40,142 bases of DNA from Flavobacteriales bacterium UBA5081 (GCA_002415785.1 DIAJ01000016.1:78816-118957); one strand, 5' to 3'. Counted from the first letter of the stretch, positions 1 to 9,394 are shown. Notes: a model not told the origin generated them from the letters alone. Translations and numbers: made by a program.

Positions 1-56
1 ATGAAAATGGCCATCCTGCTTTAAAAATAATTCAACATCTATATAAATCAGTTTAG
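1..56 (+). CDS. C-terminal end of an unidentified gene (partial)
   Basis: The third forward frame is open from the window edge to a TAG at 54-56 and encodes ENGHPALKIIQHLYKSV. It ends 30 nt before the convergent gene at 87-674, as expected for the 3' end of a rightward gene. The fragment is too short to assign a family, and a chance open stretch is possible. Confidence 0.35.
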   Translation, partial: ENGHPALKIIQHLYKSV

Positions 57-86
57 GTATGATACGGGATATTCAATTTATTTTAG

Positions 87-674
87 CTAATAGACCGGAA
101 ACTGAATGGGGTACAATTCATTGTAAGCTTTAAGCACCACAATCAACTCTCGGTCTTTTTTGCGTTTCATTTTCTTAAATCGCTGATTTAAAATGGGCTC
201 ATTTTCAATATAAGGTACTAAGGCTTTATATTCCAAAGGGTAAATTTTTCCATTCTCAAAATCTAAAAACAGCTGTTTCATGCTCTTACTTCTTTGTTCC
301 ACAGGAAAGCCAAAAGCATCAATGGTTTGAAATGTAGAAACCACTATTGCCGAAAAGTGCGTTAAAGCACCAATGTTTAAAAAACGCCAATAAGCTTCGT
401 CATAAGAAATATACACATTTCCCGACTGAGAATAGCCCCAAACTTTATCCGGATTTACTCTAATCATTTGTTCTAAAGAATCATCGTAAACAAATAAGTT
501 GCTGCCTTGGCGTTCAATTTTAGCCTGAATGGATGGGGCATTCTGCTTGAACTCTTCAAATGACCTGTAAATTCCCTCTTGAAAAGGAAAATCTGTTACA
601 TAAGTGACCATTTGCTTTTCTTGAGCCAAAAGAGAAGCACTTAATAAATAAAGAAAGAGTGAGATATATTTCAT
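87..674 (-). CDS. Secreted hypothetical protein, 195 aa
   Basis: The product starts with a clear Sec signal peptide: a hydrophobic stretch at residues 3-17, with probable cleavage after LLAQ. The mature part is about 177 residues, soluble, with no further membrane segment. The motif EGIYRSFEEFKQNAPSI near residue 33 looks like a family of Bacteroidota secreted proteins I recognise only as hypothetical, so no function is assigned. The C-terminal third is basic (RFKKMKRKKDREL). It begins 40 nt after the stop of tex on the same strand with no terminator between them, so the two may be co-transcribed. The ATG start is followed directly by the signal peptide, which supports it. Confidence 0.7.
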   Translation of the reverse strand: MKYISLFLYLLSASLLAQEKQMVTYVTDFPFQEGIYRSFEEFKQNAPSIQAKIERQGSNLFVYDDSLEQMIRVNPDKVWGYSQSGNVYISYDEAYWRFLNIGALTHFSAIVVSTFQTIDAFGFPVEQRSKSMKQLFLDFENGKIYPLEYKALVPYIENEPILNQRFKKMKRKKDRELIVVLKAYNELYPIQFPVY

Positions 675-714
675 CTTAAAAATTGAAAGCTAAAAGTACA
701 AATCTACTTTGGCA

Positions 715-2856
715 TCAGCCATTTTCTGCTTCTTTTATGGATAACTGAATTCTTTTTCTTTTTAAGTCCACCTCCATTACTTTTACATAAACCTCTTGAT
801 TTAAACGAACTACTTCGTTTGGGTCGCTAACAAATTTATTTGCCAAATGCGATATGTGAACCAAGCCGTCTTGTTTAGCGCCAACATCTACAAAAGCGCC
901 AAAATTGGTAATATTTGTCACTTTACCGGGCAAGCACATTCCTTCCTTTAAATCCTCAATCGACTTTACATTTGCATCAAATTCAAAAGCTTTTCGCTTG
1001 CTCCTTTTATCCTCTCCAAACTTGAGCAATTCTGCTTTTATATCATTTAAAGTTAATTCCCCTACATCATGAGAAAGGTATTTTTTCCAATCGATTTTTT
1101 TGATTTTATCCCTTTCCTCTTTTATCGCTGCTTCCTGAATGCCGTTATCTTTCAGAATCTGTTTCACCAAAGCATATTGTTCCGGATGAATTCCGCTTTC
1201 ATCTAATGCTTCGGTGCCTCCTTTTATTCTCAAGAAGCCGGCAGACTGTTCAAAGGCCTTATCGCCTAAACCCTTCACCTTTTTCAAGCTTTCTCTGTTT
1301 TCAAAAACGCCATTTTCATCTCTAAACTGTACAATGGTTTCTGCCAATTTGGGTCCCAAGCCGGAAATATATTGCAACAAATGTTTACTCGCTGTATTCA
1401 AGTTAACGCCCACTAAGTTCACACAACTTTCCACCACTCTATCTAACGACTCTTTTAATTGTTTTTGATTCACATCGTGCTGATACTGCCCTACTCCAAT
1501 AGATTTGGGATCAATCTTCACTAACTCAGCCAATGGATCCATTAAACGGCGACCGATGGAAACTGCTCCTCTCACCGTTACATCATAATCGGGAAATTCT
1601 TCTCTTGCTACTTTAGACGCTGAATAAACCGAAGCTCCACTCTCGTTTACCACAAAAGAATACACTTGATGATTAAACGGAATGTTTTTAATCAAAGCAT
1701 CGGTTTCTCTACCTGCCGTTCCATTGCCAATGGCGATGGCTTCAATTTTATAACTTTCCACCAAGTTTTGAATTTTCTTTACCGCCTGCTTTTCTTCTTT
1801 TTGAGGCGGATGCGGATAAATTGTTTCATTGTGCAACAGTTTACCGGTTTCATTCAAGCAAACTACTTTACAGCCGGTTCTAAAGCCGGGATCAATCGCC
1901 AGTACGCGCTTCTGACCTAAAGGTGGCTCCAACAAAAGCTGTCGCAAGTTTTCTGCAAAAACATGTATAGAAGTTGCATCGGCTTTTTCTTTTAGCTGAG
2001 TTTTAAACTCTGTTTCCATTGAAGGCAACAACAAGCGCTTCCATGCATCTTTTGCAGCTAATCTAATCTGTTCTTCCGTTTCGGTATTCTCTCTGCGAAT
2101 AAAAAAAGAGGGGATTTGATCGGTAATTTCTTTACCTACTTTTAATTTTAAACGCAAGACTCCTTCTTTTTCACCTCTGCTCATAGCGAGAAAACGATGC
2201 GCTGCCATTCGCTTCAGGGGTTCTTCCCAATCAAAATAATCGCTGTACTTTTCTCCTTCTTCTTCTTTTCCCTTTACTAATTTTGACTGAAAGTTGGCTT
2301 TGTGGAAAATATTCCTTCGCAGCATATCCCTAAGCGACTTGCGCTCGTTCATCCATTCGGAAATAATGTGTCGTGCACCTTCCAAAGCATCCTCTTCCGA
2401 TTGCACAGCCAAATTGATGAAACGCTTAACTGTATCGGACAAATCTCTAACATCTTGCGCCATGATGATTTTTGCCAAAGGCTCTAAACCTACTTTTCTC
2501 GCTTTATCGGCTTTGTTTTCTTTTCGCTGCTTGTAGGGCAAGTATAAATCTTCTAAATCAGTTAAATCATAAGTAGACATGATTTGCTGCTTCAATTTCT
2601 CATCTAACTTCCCTTGTTCTTCAATGCTTTTTAAAATCGACTCTTTACGCTTTTCTACTTCATCAAACTGCTTAGCCAATTTGTGAATTTCTTCTATTTG
2701 AACTTCGTCTAAGCCTTTAGTTAACTCTTTACGATAGCGAGCAATAAAAGGAATAGTGGCTCCCTCTTCAAAAAGCTGCATACAAGCCTGCACGCTTTTT
2801 TCGTTAATGTTGCTTTGTTTACTTATCCAAGAAGTTGCTGAAAGTTGTTGTTGCAT
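715..2856 (-). CDS. tex: Tex family S1 RNA-binding protein
   Basis: This 713-residue protein has the full Tex architecture and typical length. The N-terminal helical region (about 1-315) includes IPFIARYRKELT near residue 35. A YqgF/RNase H-like domain begins with RVLAIDPGFRTG at 317-328. Tandem helix-hairpin-helix motifs span about 490-560 (ISGLGPKLAETIV, KVKGLGDKAFEQ). A C-terminal S1 domain covers about 638-708 (GKVTNITNFGAFVDVG, DGLVHISHL). Tex proteins bind nucleic acid and are linked to transcription fidelity and RNA metabolism in the cytoplasm; whether the YqgF domain is catalytic is unclear in the family. It is divergent from msrB, with about 105 nt between the starts. Nothing is missing or frameshifted. 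Confidence 0.95.
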   Translation of the reverse strand: MQQQLSATSWISKQSNINEKSVQACMQLFEEGATIPFIARYRKELTKGLDEVQIEEIHKLAKQFDEVEKRKESILKSIEEQGKLDEKLKQQIMSTYDLTDLEDLYLPYKQRKENKADKARKVGLEPLAKIIMAQDVRDLSDTVKRFINLAVQSEEDALEGARHIISEWMNERKSLRDMLRRNIFHKANFQSKLVKGKEEEGEKYSDYFDWEEPLKRMAAHRFLAMSRGEKEGVLRLKLKVGKEITDQIPSFFIRRENTETEEQIRLAAKDAWKRLLLPSMETEFKTQLKEKADATSIHVFAENLRQLLLEPPLGQKRVLAIDPGFRTGCKVVCLNETGKLLHNETIYPHPPQKEEKQAVKKIQNLVESYKIEAIAIGNGTAGRETDALIKNIPFNHQVYSFVVNESGASVYSASKVAREEFPDYDVTVRGAVSIGRRLMDPLAELVKIDPKSIGVGQYQHDVNQKQLKESLDRVVESCVNLVGVNLNTASKHLLQYISGLGPKLAETIVQFRDENGVFENRESLKKVKGLGDKAFEQSAGFLRIKGGTEALDESGIHPEQYALVKQILKDNGIQEAAIKEERDKIKKIDWKKYLSHDVGELTLNDIKAELLKFGEDKRSKRKAFEFDANVKSIEDLKEGMCLPGKVTNITNFGAFVDVGAKQDGLVHISHLANKFVSDPNEVVRLNQEVYVKVMEVDLKRKRIQLSIKEAENG

Positions 2857-2961
2857 TTGTATAAATTCTGTTTTAAAATCACGAACAATTCCGCCCTCTG
2901 AAGGGTTTCATTAATGATTCACAATATTCGTTAGTCCCTTTTAATATCCAAAGAACAAAAG

Positions 2962-3441
2962 ATGAAAAAAAGTCAATTTTTACTACTATTTGTTTCAATA
3001 CTAAGTTTAGCTGCTTGCGCACAAGAAAGTAAGCAACAAGAAAACAATTACCGCTTTCAAAAAAGTGAAGCTGAATGGAAAGAGCAACTTAGTCCTTTAG
3101 AATATGAAGTGATGCGAAATGAAGGCACTGAAAAAGCATTTAGCGGCAAATACGTCAATTGGAATAAAGAAGGCGTATTTATTTGCAAAGCCTGTCAAAA
3201 TCCATTGTTCGACAGCGAAACTAAGTTTAAATCAGGCACTGGTTGGCCTAGTTTTTATGATGTATTTAACAAAGGAAATGTGTTGTTAAAAGAAGATCAA
3301 AAATACGGTTGGAACCGCATAGAAGTGGAATGTGCCAACTGCGGATCTCACCTAGGTCATGTTTTTGACGATGGTCCTGCTCCCACCGGTAAAAGATACT
3401 GTATCAACTCAGTGGCATTAGATTTTGAAGAAAAGAAATAG
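2962..3441 (+). CDS. msrB: Peptide-methionine (R)-S-oxide reductase, lipoprotein form
   Basis: MsrB reduces methionine-R-sulfoxide in proteins. The domain covers about residues 35-157. It has the two structural zinc CxxC pairs (C75-C78 in CKAC, C124-C127 in CANC), the substrate loop GTGWPSF near 92, and the catalytic cysteine C147 in RYCIN. An N-terminal lipoprotein signal ends in the lipobox SLAAC with C19 as the lipidated residue. The enzyme is therefore predicted to act outside the cytoplasm, anchored to a membrane, to repair oxidised envelope proteins. The matching MsrA at 20996-21523 has no signal peptide, so the two probably work in different compartments. I see no resolving cysteine other than those named, apart from C19. 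Confidence 0.95.
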   Translation: MKKSQFLLLFVSILSLAACAQESKQQENNYRFQKSEAEWKEQLSPLEYEVMRNEGTEKAFSGKYVNWNKEGVFICKACQNPLFDSETKFKSGTGWPSFYDVFNKGNVLLKEDQKYGWNRIEVECANCGSHLGHVFDDGPAPTGKRYCINSVALDFEEKK

Positions 3442-3515
3442 GTCTTAAGATTAATTAGGAAACCCTAAAAAACAACTGTCCGTAAGTTTTCAGTACATCT
3501 TAAAAACCAAACAGT

Positions 3516-4037
3516 ATGAAATCTTTAAAAATCGGAGTATTATTCAGTACAATTATTTTTCTAACAAGCTTAAGCACTACTGCCCAAGTTAATGCAGGCT
3601 TGGGAATTGACCATGCATCAGCTGTTGATGAAGCAGGTCTCGACTTAAGAGTAGGGTATCAATTTAATGAACACTTAAACCTTGTAGGTGATTTTAGTCT
3701 ATTTTTTGTAGACGATGGCGGACGCTATGTTAAGAATCGATACTGGAATGAGTTTAATATTAATTTACATTACTTTTTTGCTGTAAGCGATACAAAATTT
3801 TCACCTTATGCCCTATTTGGTTTAAATACTACCTTTTGGGGAGTTAAATTCGAAAATCAACCTGGTATGGGTGATTATGAAGACACTGATTCTGAAGTGG
3901 GACTAAATTTAGGTAGTGGCTTGGATTACAACTTAGACAAAAATTTCAAACCCTTCTTTGAAGTGAAATACCTCATGACAGATGACTTTAATCAGGGCAA
4001 TATCACCTTTGGGATTAAGTATGTTTTTAGTCATTAA
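3516..4037 (+). CDS. Small outer-membrane beta-barrel protein
   Basis: This 173-residue protein has a signal peptide (residues 1-23, cleavage after STTAQ). The rest alternates amphipathic strands and turns, for example LDLRVGYQF, LNLVGDFSLFF, FNINLHYFFAV and YALFGLNTTFW. It ends in NITFGIKYVFSH, close to a typical C-terminal barrel strand. This fits an eight-stranded OmpA/OmpW-type barrel of the kind annotated outer membrane beta-barrel protein. Ligand or role is unknown. It starts 75 nt after msrB, possibly in the same transcript. Confidence 0.75.
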   Translation: MKSLKIGVLFSTIIFLTSLSTTAQVNAGLGIDHASAVDEAGLDLRVGYQFNEHLNLVGDFSLFFVDDGGRYVKNRYWNEFNINLHYFFAVSDTKFSPYALFGLNTTFWGVKFENQPGMGDYEDTDSEVGLNLGSGLDYNLDKNFKPFFEVKYLMTDDFNQGNITFGIKYVFSH

Positions 4038-4095
4038 GGATAGAATAATTCAAGCGCAAAAACATAACTTTACGGATTGAATAAAATCAAAAACT

Positions 4096-4590
4096 ATGTT
4101 ATCAACTACAATTCAGGAAAAACTTCAAAATCAAATACAAAAAGAAGCGTCGTCTTCTCACTTATACTTAGCGATGGCCTGTTGGGCAGATGTTAAGGGC
4201 TTTAGTGGTGTAGCTAAATTTCTTTACGATCAATCTGATGAAGAGCGCATGCACATGCTAAAGTTAGTAAAGTTCATTAATGAAAGAGGCGGACATGCAA
4301 CAGTTCCTGCCTTGGAATCTCCAAAGAAAGAGTTTGATTCATTAATGGCGGTTTTTAAAAGTATCTTAGAACACGAAATAAAGGTAACTGAATCAATTAA
4401 CGATATCATTACTGCTTGCTTAAAAGAAAACGATCACTCCACTAACAACTTTATGCAGTGGTATGTTACAGAGCAGTTGGAGGAAGAGCAAATGGCTCGC
4501 TCCATTATCGATAAATTAGACATGATTGGCAGTGATACATCTAGTTTATACCTTTTCGACAAAGAGTTGGGCGCACACAATGTGGAGTAA
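4096..4590 (+). CDS. ftnA: Non-haem ferritin
   Basis: This 164-residue four-helix ferritin subunit oxidises Fe(II) and stores iron as a mineral in a 24-mer shell. All ferroxidase residues known from E. coli FtnA occur at the same numbers: E17, Y24, E50, H53, E94, Q127 and E130 (seen in KEASSSHLY, DEERMHM, LEHEIK, TEQLEEEQ). There is no haem-binding methionine pattern of bacterioferritin. Storing iron limits Fenton chemistry, which fits its position between methionine sulfoxide reductase and carotenoid genes. A small membrane protein gene follows after 3 nt. Confidence 0.95.
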   Translation: MLSTTIQEKLQNQIQKEASSSHLYLAMACWADVKGFSGVAKFLYDQSDEERMHMLKLVKFINERGGHATVPALESPKKEFDSLMAVFKSILEHEIKVTESINDIITACLKENDHSTNNFMQWYVTEQLEEEQMARSIIDKLDMIGSDTSSLYLFDKELGAHNVE

Positions 4591-4593
4591 GCT

Positions 4594-4791
4594 ATGATGA
4601 AACAAAACGAGCGTTCCATTGCTTTTTTTGCCACTTTATTAATTGTTGCAGGAGTAAGCATGTTGAACTTGGAGCAAATTGATTTTACTTCTAATCGAAT
4701 TGCCTATCTATCATTATTTGCCGGAGTTTTTTTAGCCATCATTTTCTTTATTATGCGTTATCAAAACCGCTCAAAGGATGAAGAGGAGTGA
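4594..4791 (+). CDS. Small two-helix membrane protein, 65 aa
   Basis: This short protein has two hydrophobic segments (about residues 9-24 and 37-55), a charged N-terminus (KQNER) and an acidic tail (KDEEE). No family is recognised. It starts 3 nt after the ferritin stop and overlaps the lycopene cyclase start by 14 nt. It therefore sits in an operon and its translation is probably coupled to both neighbours. The start could equally be the second ATG at 4597. Confidence 0.65.
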   Translation: MMKQNERSIAFFATLLIVAGVSMLNLEQIDFTSNRIAYLSLFAGVFLAIIFFIMRYQNRSKDEEE

Positions 4792-5923
4792 TGAAGTATA
4801 CGACATTGCAATTATTGGAGGCGGTTTAGCCGGTCTACAATTGCTGCATGCTCTTTTGAGTGATGATCAGCTTAAAAATCAAAAAATTATCCTACTTGAA
4901 AAAGAGGAAAAAGTAGAAAACGATAAAAGCTGGTCGTTTTGGGAGCAAGGCAGTGGCAAGTGGGATGATATTGTTCACAAGAGTTGGACGTTTGCTGAGT
5001 TTAACAGCAATAGTTTCAACAAAAAATACGATTTAAGTCCCTACAAATATAAAATGATTCGCTCTGCCGACTTTTATGCTTTTATTAAAAAAATGCTGAA
5101 AGATCACCCAAATGTTTTATGGCAAAAGGATCAAATTAAAGATGTTGAAATTGGCAATATTCAAAAATGTATTGGTGAAAATTCAATCTACTTTGCAAAA
5201 AAAGTATTTGATAGTCGTCTAACAGATGACTTTCAAAACAGCGAATATCCTTTTGTACTACAACACTTTAAAGGTTGGTTTATTGAAAGTAAAAAAGAAG
5301 TATTTGACAATTCCTGCTTTCAAATGATGGACTTTAGAAATGAGCATAGAAAAGATTGTGCTTTTACTTATGTTTTGCCCTTTAGTTCAACCAAAGCTTT
5401 GGTAGAGTATACTTTTTTCAGTCCTAAGTTGGTTAAAGATATTGTGTATGAACAAGAAATTAAGAATTATATAAATCAGCATTTAAAAGTAAAAGACTAC
5501 AAAGTTTTTGAAACTGAAGCTGGTGTTATTCCTATGAGCGCCCATCCATTTCATTTAGGCAATCAAGAGAATTATATGAAAATTGGCACAGCCGGCGGCT
5601 GGGTAAAAGCATCCTCTGGTTATTCCTTTAAAAACACTTCAAACAAAATTGAGCAGCTGATTTTGAATTTAAAAAACAATCTACCACTAGATCATCAATT
5701 ATTTAAAAAACGCTTTTCATTTTACGACAAGGTATTTTTAAGCGTATTGCAAAAAGAAAATCATTTGGGAGCAAAATTGTTTGAAGAGATGTACAGCAAA
5801 AACAGCATTCAATCAATTTTTAGATTTTTAGATGAAAAAAGCAACTTAATGGAAGAATTAAAAATTATTTCAAGATTCAGTAAAGCGCCCTTTTTAAGAG
5901 CTTTGTGGAGAGTTGGCTTGTAA
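4778..5923 (+). CDS. crtY: Lycopene beta-cyclase family protein
   Basis: This 381-residue flavoprotein belongs to the CrtY family, which cyclises the ends of lycopene to beta-rings in carotenoid synthesis. An N-terminal dinucleotide-binding motif lies at residues 9-20 (DIAIIGGGLAGL). Other family hallmarks are DKSWSFWE near 49, MIRSADFYAF near 89, ALVEYTFFS near 208, and GVIPMSAHPF then GTAGGWVKASSGY in the C-terminal half. Length is normal for Bacteroidota CrtY. The start overlaps the upstream small membrane gene in another frame. No crtB, crtI or crtZ lies in the window, so the rest of the pathway must be elsewhere. Confidence 0.9.
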   Translation: MKRSDEVYDIAIIGGGLAGLQLLHALLSDDQLKNQKIILLEKEEKVENDKSWSFWEQGSGKWDDIVHKSWTFAEFNSNSFNKKYDLSPYKYKMIRSADFYAFIKKMLKDHPNVLWQKDQIKDVEIGNIQKCIGENSIYFAKKVFDSRLTDDFQNSEYPFVLQHFKGWFIESKKEVFDNSCFQMMDFRNEHRKDCAFTYVLPFSSTKALVEYTFFSPKLVKDIVYEQEIKNYINQHLKVKDYKVFETEAGVIPMSAHPFHLGNQENYMKIGTAGGWVKASSGYSFKNTSNKIEQLILNLKNNLPLDHQLFKKRFSFYDKVFLSVLQKENHLGAKLFEEMYSKNSIQSIFRFLDEKSNLMEELKIISRFSKAPFLRALWRVGL

Positions 5924-5952
5924 TTGAAAGAGCAAACAATTTCTTAGTTTTG
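5924..5952 (+). promoter_or_regulatory. Bacteroidota-type promoter for the FG-GAP protein gene
   Basis: TTG at 5924-5926, an 18-nt spacer and TAGTTTTG at 5945-5952 match the Bacteroidota consensus TTG-N17-23-TAnnTTTG exactly. The -7 box lies 18 nt before the ATG at 5971 and the -33 box directly follows the crtY stop. The next gene therefore has its own promoter. Confidence 0.7.
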
Positions 5953-5970
5953 AAAAATAATTTATAGAAG

Positions 5971-7719
5971 ATGAAAGCCATAAAATTAGTTCTACTTACT
6001 TTATTAAGTTTGATTATATCCTTAGCTCAAGCACAATTAAACTTTCAATCTGACTCTGTTATATGGGTTAATGCTAATATTGATTTTCTTAAAATTTCTG
6101 ATTTAGATAATGATGGAGTTAATGAAATAATTACTACTACCTACCTTGGTAATTATAGGGAACATAGAATGATTAGGATATACTCACAAGATTCATTAGG
6201 AAATTTATCATATAGTGACTCTATTACATTTGCAAACCACCACACAGGTGGTCATAGTAATAAACCTGAAACAATAGATGTCGCTGATTTAAATAATGAC
6301 AGTTTAAAAGATATTCTAATCGGATACAAAAATTACATAAGAGTTTACTATCAAGACTCAACACATACTTTTAATAAGTACCACTATCATCAAATTCAGC
6401 TTCCGAATAACATTTTAGATGCTGAAGCCGGAGACTTGAACAATGACGGACTAAATGATATAGCTGTAGTCTTATGGTATACTGACTCTATTCATGTTCA
6501 CTATCAAACTAACAATGGTTTTTTTGATTCAGCATACTTTGCTCCAAAGACATATAAAACAGAGTTAGAACTATTTGATGTTAATAATGACAGCCTACTT
6601 GATCTTGTTTTTATCGCCAACTCAACAGCTAATAACTTGCATCCATACATCCAAAATACAAACGGAATATTGATAAAAGATTCTGTTATTAAACCATTTG
6701 ATTCTGATAATAATAATAGAGTTAATTCTTTTGAAGGTGCAGATGTAAACCAAGATGGATATATTGATATCTGTATAGTTTCTTCATCTTTTGTTGATAA
6801 TAACTATTTTACATATAATTTACTATATAATCCTAACACAACTAATCATGATAGTATACAATATATTGAACAAGCACAATCTGCAAATGCAGTAAAAGTT
6901 TTTGATTTAAACTGCGATGGAAAACAAGAGATTATTTTTAACTATGGAAGTAGTAGGTTTGTTAGAGTATTTGAACTTAATGACAGCAACAAATACCGAT
7001 TAGCCTATACTGGAAATTACCCAACACCTAATTCAAGTCACCCTAATCCGATGTCTATTGATATAGGCGATTTAAACTCGGATGGTCTACCCGATATTAT
7101 TTCTACAGACTTAGTCCCAGGTATAAATTTAGTTTGGAATAAGTCAAAGCCAAATACATTTAACCGAATTGATACAGTTTCAAAGAATTCTCATATATCT
7201 TCAATAAATACAAGCTATTATCGAACTTTCTACATAGATACAGTAATTGATACAATTCCAAATTACATTATCAAAGAATTTAATTACTATCGCTACGTCG
7301 ATAGTATAAAGATTGATAGCATATTATTAGATTCTACTTTTTACCGCTATGGATCAATTTGTACAAACTATAGTGATACTTTGTATCATACAGGAATAAA
7401 GCTAGATACCATAACTATAAGTTCTAGTACAGAAATATTCTACTCTACTACTGACTCTATAGTCTTCATTGGTTTAAATGAAAGAGAAAAAGAAACTCTT
7501 AAACTATTTCCTAACCCAATAATAGATAGCAAAAGGCTTTATATTAAAAACTTAAACTATATGTTTGAGTATAGACTATATAAAATATCAGGAGAGATTG
7601 TAAGCAGTGGCACTATTGATGAAAGTGGCATTTTATTATCTGAAACCCCAGGAGTCTACCTTCTAAATATTATTAAAAATGATAAAGTTATTTCCATCAA
7701 AAAACTTATTATCCAATAA
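5971..7719 (+). CDS. FG-GAP/VCBS repeat protein with T9SS sorting domain
   Basis: This 582-residue exported protein has a signal peptide at 1-21. At least six calcium-loop-like repeats of the form D-L-N-x-D-x follow: DLDNDGVNEI, DLNNDSLKDI, DLNNDGLNDI, DVNNDSLLDL, DVNQDGYIDI and DLNSDGLPDI. A DLNCDGKQEI variant is also present. This is the FG-GAP/VCBS pattern of a beta-propeller. The last 75 or so residues (LKLFPNPIIDS..., GVYLLNIIKND...KLIIQ) form a type A C-terminal sorting domain for type IX secretion, so the protein should reach the cell surface or medium. Residues about 400-490 are rich in Asp, Ser, Thr and Tyr (IDTVIDTIP, YVDSIKIDS) and resemble nothing I know. The target is unknown; such proteins often bind polymers or surfaces. 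Confidence 0.85.
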   Translation: MKAIKLVLLTLLSLIISLAQAQLNFQSDSVIWVNANIDFLKISDLDNDGVNEIITTTYLGNYREHRMIRIYSQDSLGNLSYSDSITFANHHTGGHSNKPETIDVADLNNDSLKDILIGYKNYIRVYYQDSTHTFNKYHYHQIQLPNNILDAEAGDLNNDGLNDIAVVLWYTDSIHVHYQTNNGFFDSAYFAPKTYKTELELFDVNNDSLLDLVFIANSTANNLHPYIQNTNGILIKDSVIKPFDSDNNNRVNSFEGADVNQDGYIDICIVSSSFVDNNYFTYNLLYNPNTTNHDSIQYIEQAQSANAVKVFDLNCDGKQEIIFNYGSSRFVRVFELNDSNKYRLAYTGNYPTPNSSHPNPMSIDIGDLNSDGLPDIISTDLVPGINLVWNKSKPNTFNRIDTVSKNSHISSINTSYYRTFYIDTVIDTIPNYIIKEFNYYRYVDSIKIDSILLDSTFYRYGSICTNYSDTLYHTGIKLDTITISSSTEIFYSTTDSIVFIGLNEREKETLKLFPNPIIDSKRLYIKNLNYMFEYRLYKISGEIVSSGTIDESGILLSETPGVYLLNIIKNDKVISIKKLIIQ

Positions 7720-8106
7720 ATGAATATCTATCAATATTTATTTTTTATTCTATTACTTGCCTGCGCTGACTCTAATAAAACAAACTACAAAGAAGCAATC
7801 GTCACTGCCTCTGCCTACAACTCCGTCTATTGGCAAACCAAAAAAAACAACCCTTCTGTAGCCGCTTGGGGCGATACCTTAAAGCCAGGCATGAAAGTCA
7901 TTGCCGTTTCCAGAGATTTAATTGATTCCGGCTTAACACACAATACAAAGGTTTTTATCAAAGAACTTAATGACACATTTCTAGTTAAAGACAAAATGAA
8001 TCGTCGTTGGACAAAGAAAATCGACCTTTATATGGGCAAGGATATTCAAAAAGCAAGAGAATTTGGAAAGAAGAAACTAACCATTCAATGGGAAATAAAA
8101 GAGTAG
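7720..8106 (+). CDS. 3D-domain lipoprotein
   Basis: This 128-residue protein has a short lipoprotein signal with C15 as the likely lipidated residue (FILLLACADS). It is followed by a 3D (Asp-Asp-Asp) double-psi beta-barrel domain, as in the C-terminus of lytic transglycosylase MltA and in Gram-positive YabE/YocH. Motifs are VTASAYNSV, AWGDTLKPGMKVIAVSRDLI, and VKDKMNRRWTKKIDLYMGKD, which supplies the conserved aspartates. The fold suggests a role at peptidoglycan, but without the MltA A domain catalysis is uncertain. The ATG follows the previous stop with no gap, so it is in the same transcript as the FG-GAP gene. It converges with the DUF2130 gene 2 nt away. Confidence 0.8.
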   Translation: MNIYQYLFFILLLACADSNKTNYKEAIVTASAYNSVYWQTKKNNPSVAAWGDTLKPGMKVIAVSRDLIDSGLTHNTKVFIKELNDTFLVKDKMNRRWTKKIDLYMGKDIQKAREFGKKKLTIQWEIKE

Positions 8107-8108
8107 TA

Positions 8109-9374
8109 CTATTCTAGTTCAAGTTCTTCTTCAGCTCCAGGCAGCTCCAAAGCTTTTACCGTTTGGATAGCATTTCCGGCAATTCCTTTGATTGAACCAT
8201 ACATATCTATAGTGTTTGTTACCACTTTGTCGATTTGCTTTTCGCGCTGCTTCCATATTCGCTGCATGGACCTCTTTTCGCTTTCTAAATCATTTTTCAT
8301 TTGAGTAAAGCCTTCAACAATGGCTTCAATCTGCATTCTAAAGGTGTTGCTCGTTAAAAAGTCGTACAACATGTGCATTTTATCGCCTTTGTTTTCTTGT
8401 GAGCTTACCGCCATTCTTAGCTGGATAACTGACTCTCTTATAACAGCACAAAGTCCTTTAAATTCACTAAAACTACAAATCCAGACACCATCTCTAATCC
8501 CCATACGATCCATATCAGATGGCACTGCCTCAGTAACCAAAATTCCTACATCAGCTCCTTTGTCGCGCATATCTGCTTTAAACTTCTCAATCCATGCCGG
8601 CTGAAAGTCTTTAGTCCGCTTACTTTCATAATATATTTTTCCGCAATTTTGAATGCTTCGCGTATTAACCACTTGAATACAGTCGCCTCCTCTAGCACCC
8701 TTTTTGATTTCTTCAATACTGTCTAACGGAAATTGAGCACTCAGCCATTCTTCAATTGCCAACTCCTGCACTTCTCCTTGCATTTGCATAGAGCCTTGCT
8801 CCTGTTTGCGCTTCATTTCTTCCGTTAACTTCTTCTGATCTTCTAATTGCTTTTGAAGCTCTTTAAACTTCAATTCATTGCGCTCCTCCTCCGCTCTTCT
8901 AATCTTGTCTTTTTCGGTTAACAGCATCTCATTCATCTTCTTCTGAGCTTCAGCCTCCGCTGCTTCTTTTAATTCCAGCTTTTCTCGCTTTAGCTTTTCA
9001 ATTTCAGCTTTCGAACGGTTCAATTCTTTAACCTGCTCAGATTTCTCATTTAATTCTTTCTGAAGTTCCTGAAATTGCTCAGATTGCTCTTCCTTAAGTT
9101 TGGCTTTTAATTTCTCCTCAATCAACAAACGATCGCTTTTTAATTGTTTTTCTAGTCGCTGCTGAAACAATTCGTTTTCTTGTTTTTTCTTTTCTTCAAA
9201 ATCTGCCTTTTCTTGGGCAAGTCTAGCTTTCTCTTTTTCAGTATTCTTTTGTGCTTCAGCTAACTTACTCTGATACTTCTGCTTAATTTCATCTTCTAAT
9301 TGATGCGCCAAAATGTCTTGTACATCTATGCTCGTTCCGCAATTAGGACACTTTATTTGTGTTTGTTCTTTCAT
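8109..9374 (-). CDS. DUF2130 protein: zinc ribbon, coiled coil, nuclease-like domain
   Basis: This 421-residue protein has three parts. The N-terminus carries one CxxC (C9-C12, IKCPNCGTS). A very long charged coiled coil covers about residues 24-197. A C-terminal DUF2130 domain covers about 205-360 and contains GARGGDCIQVV (D231) and KIYYESKRTKDF (E250-S-K252). That D...ExK pattern is typical of the PD-(D/E)XK nuclease fold, so DNA or RNA cleavage is a reasonable inference, though biochemistry for this family is thin. RmuC proteins have a similar coiled-coil plus nuclease layout. The gene lies 20 nt downstream of the CxxC protein at 9395-9985, so the two are probably one operon. Confidence 0.85.
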   Translation of the reverse strand: MKEQTQIKCPNCGTSIDVQDILAHQLEDEIKQKYQSKLAEAQKNTEKEKARLAQEKADFEEKKKQENELFQQRLEKQLKSDRLLIEEKLKAKLKEEQSEQFQELQKELNEKSEQVKELNRSKAEIEKLKREKLELKEAAEAEAQKKMNEMLLTEKDKIRRAEEERNELKFKELQKQLEDQKKLTEEMKRKQEQGSMQMQGEVQELAIEEWLSAQFPLDSIEEIKKGARGGDCIQVVNTRSIQNCGKIYYESKRTKDFQPAWIEKFKADMRDKGADVGILVTEAVPSDMDRMGIRDGVWICSFSEFKGLCAVIRESVIQLRMAVSSQENKGDKMHMLYDFLTSNTFRMQIEAIVEGFTQMKNDLESEKRSMQRIWKQREKQIDKVVTNTIDMYGSIKGIAGNAIQTVKALELPGAEEELELE

Positions 9375-9394
9375 CCTTACTTTAAAATATACTA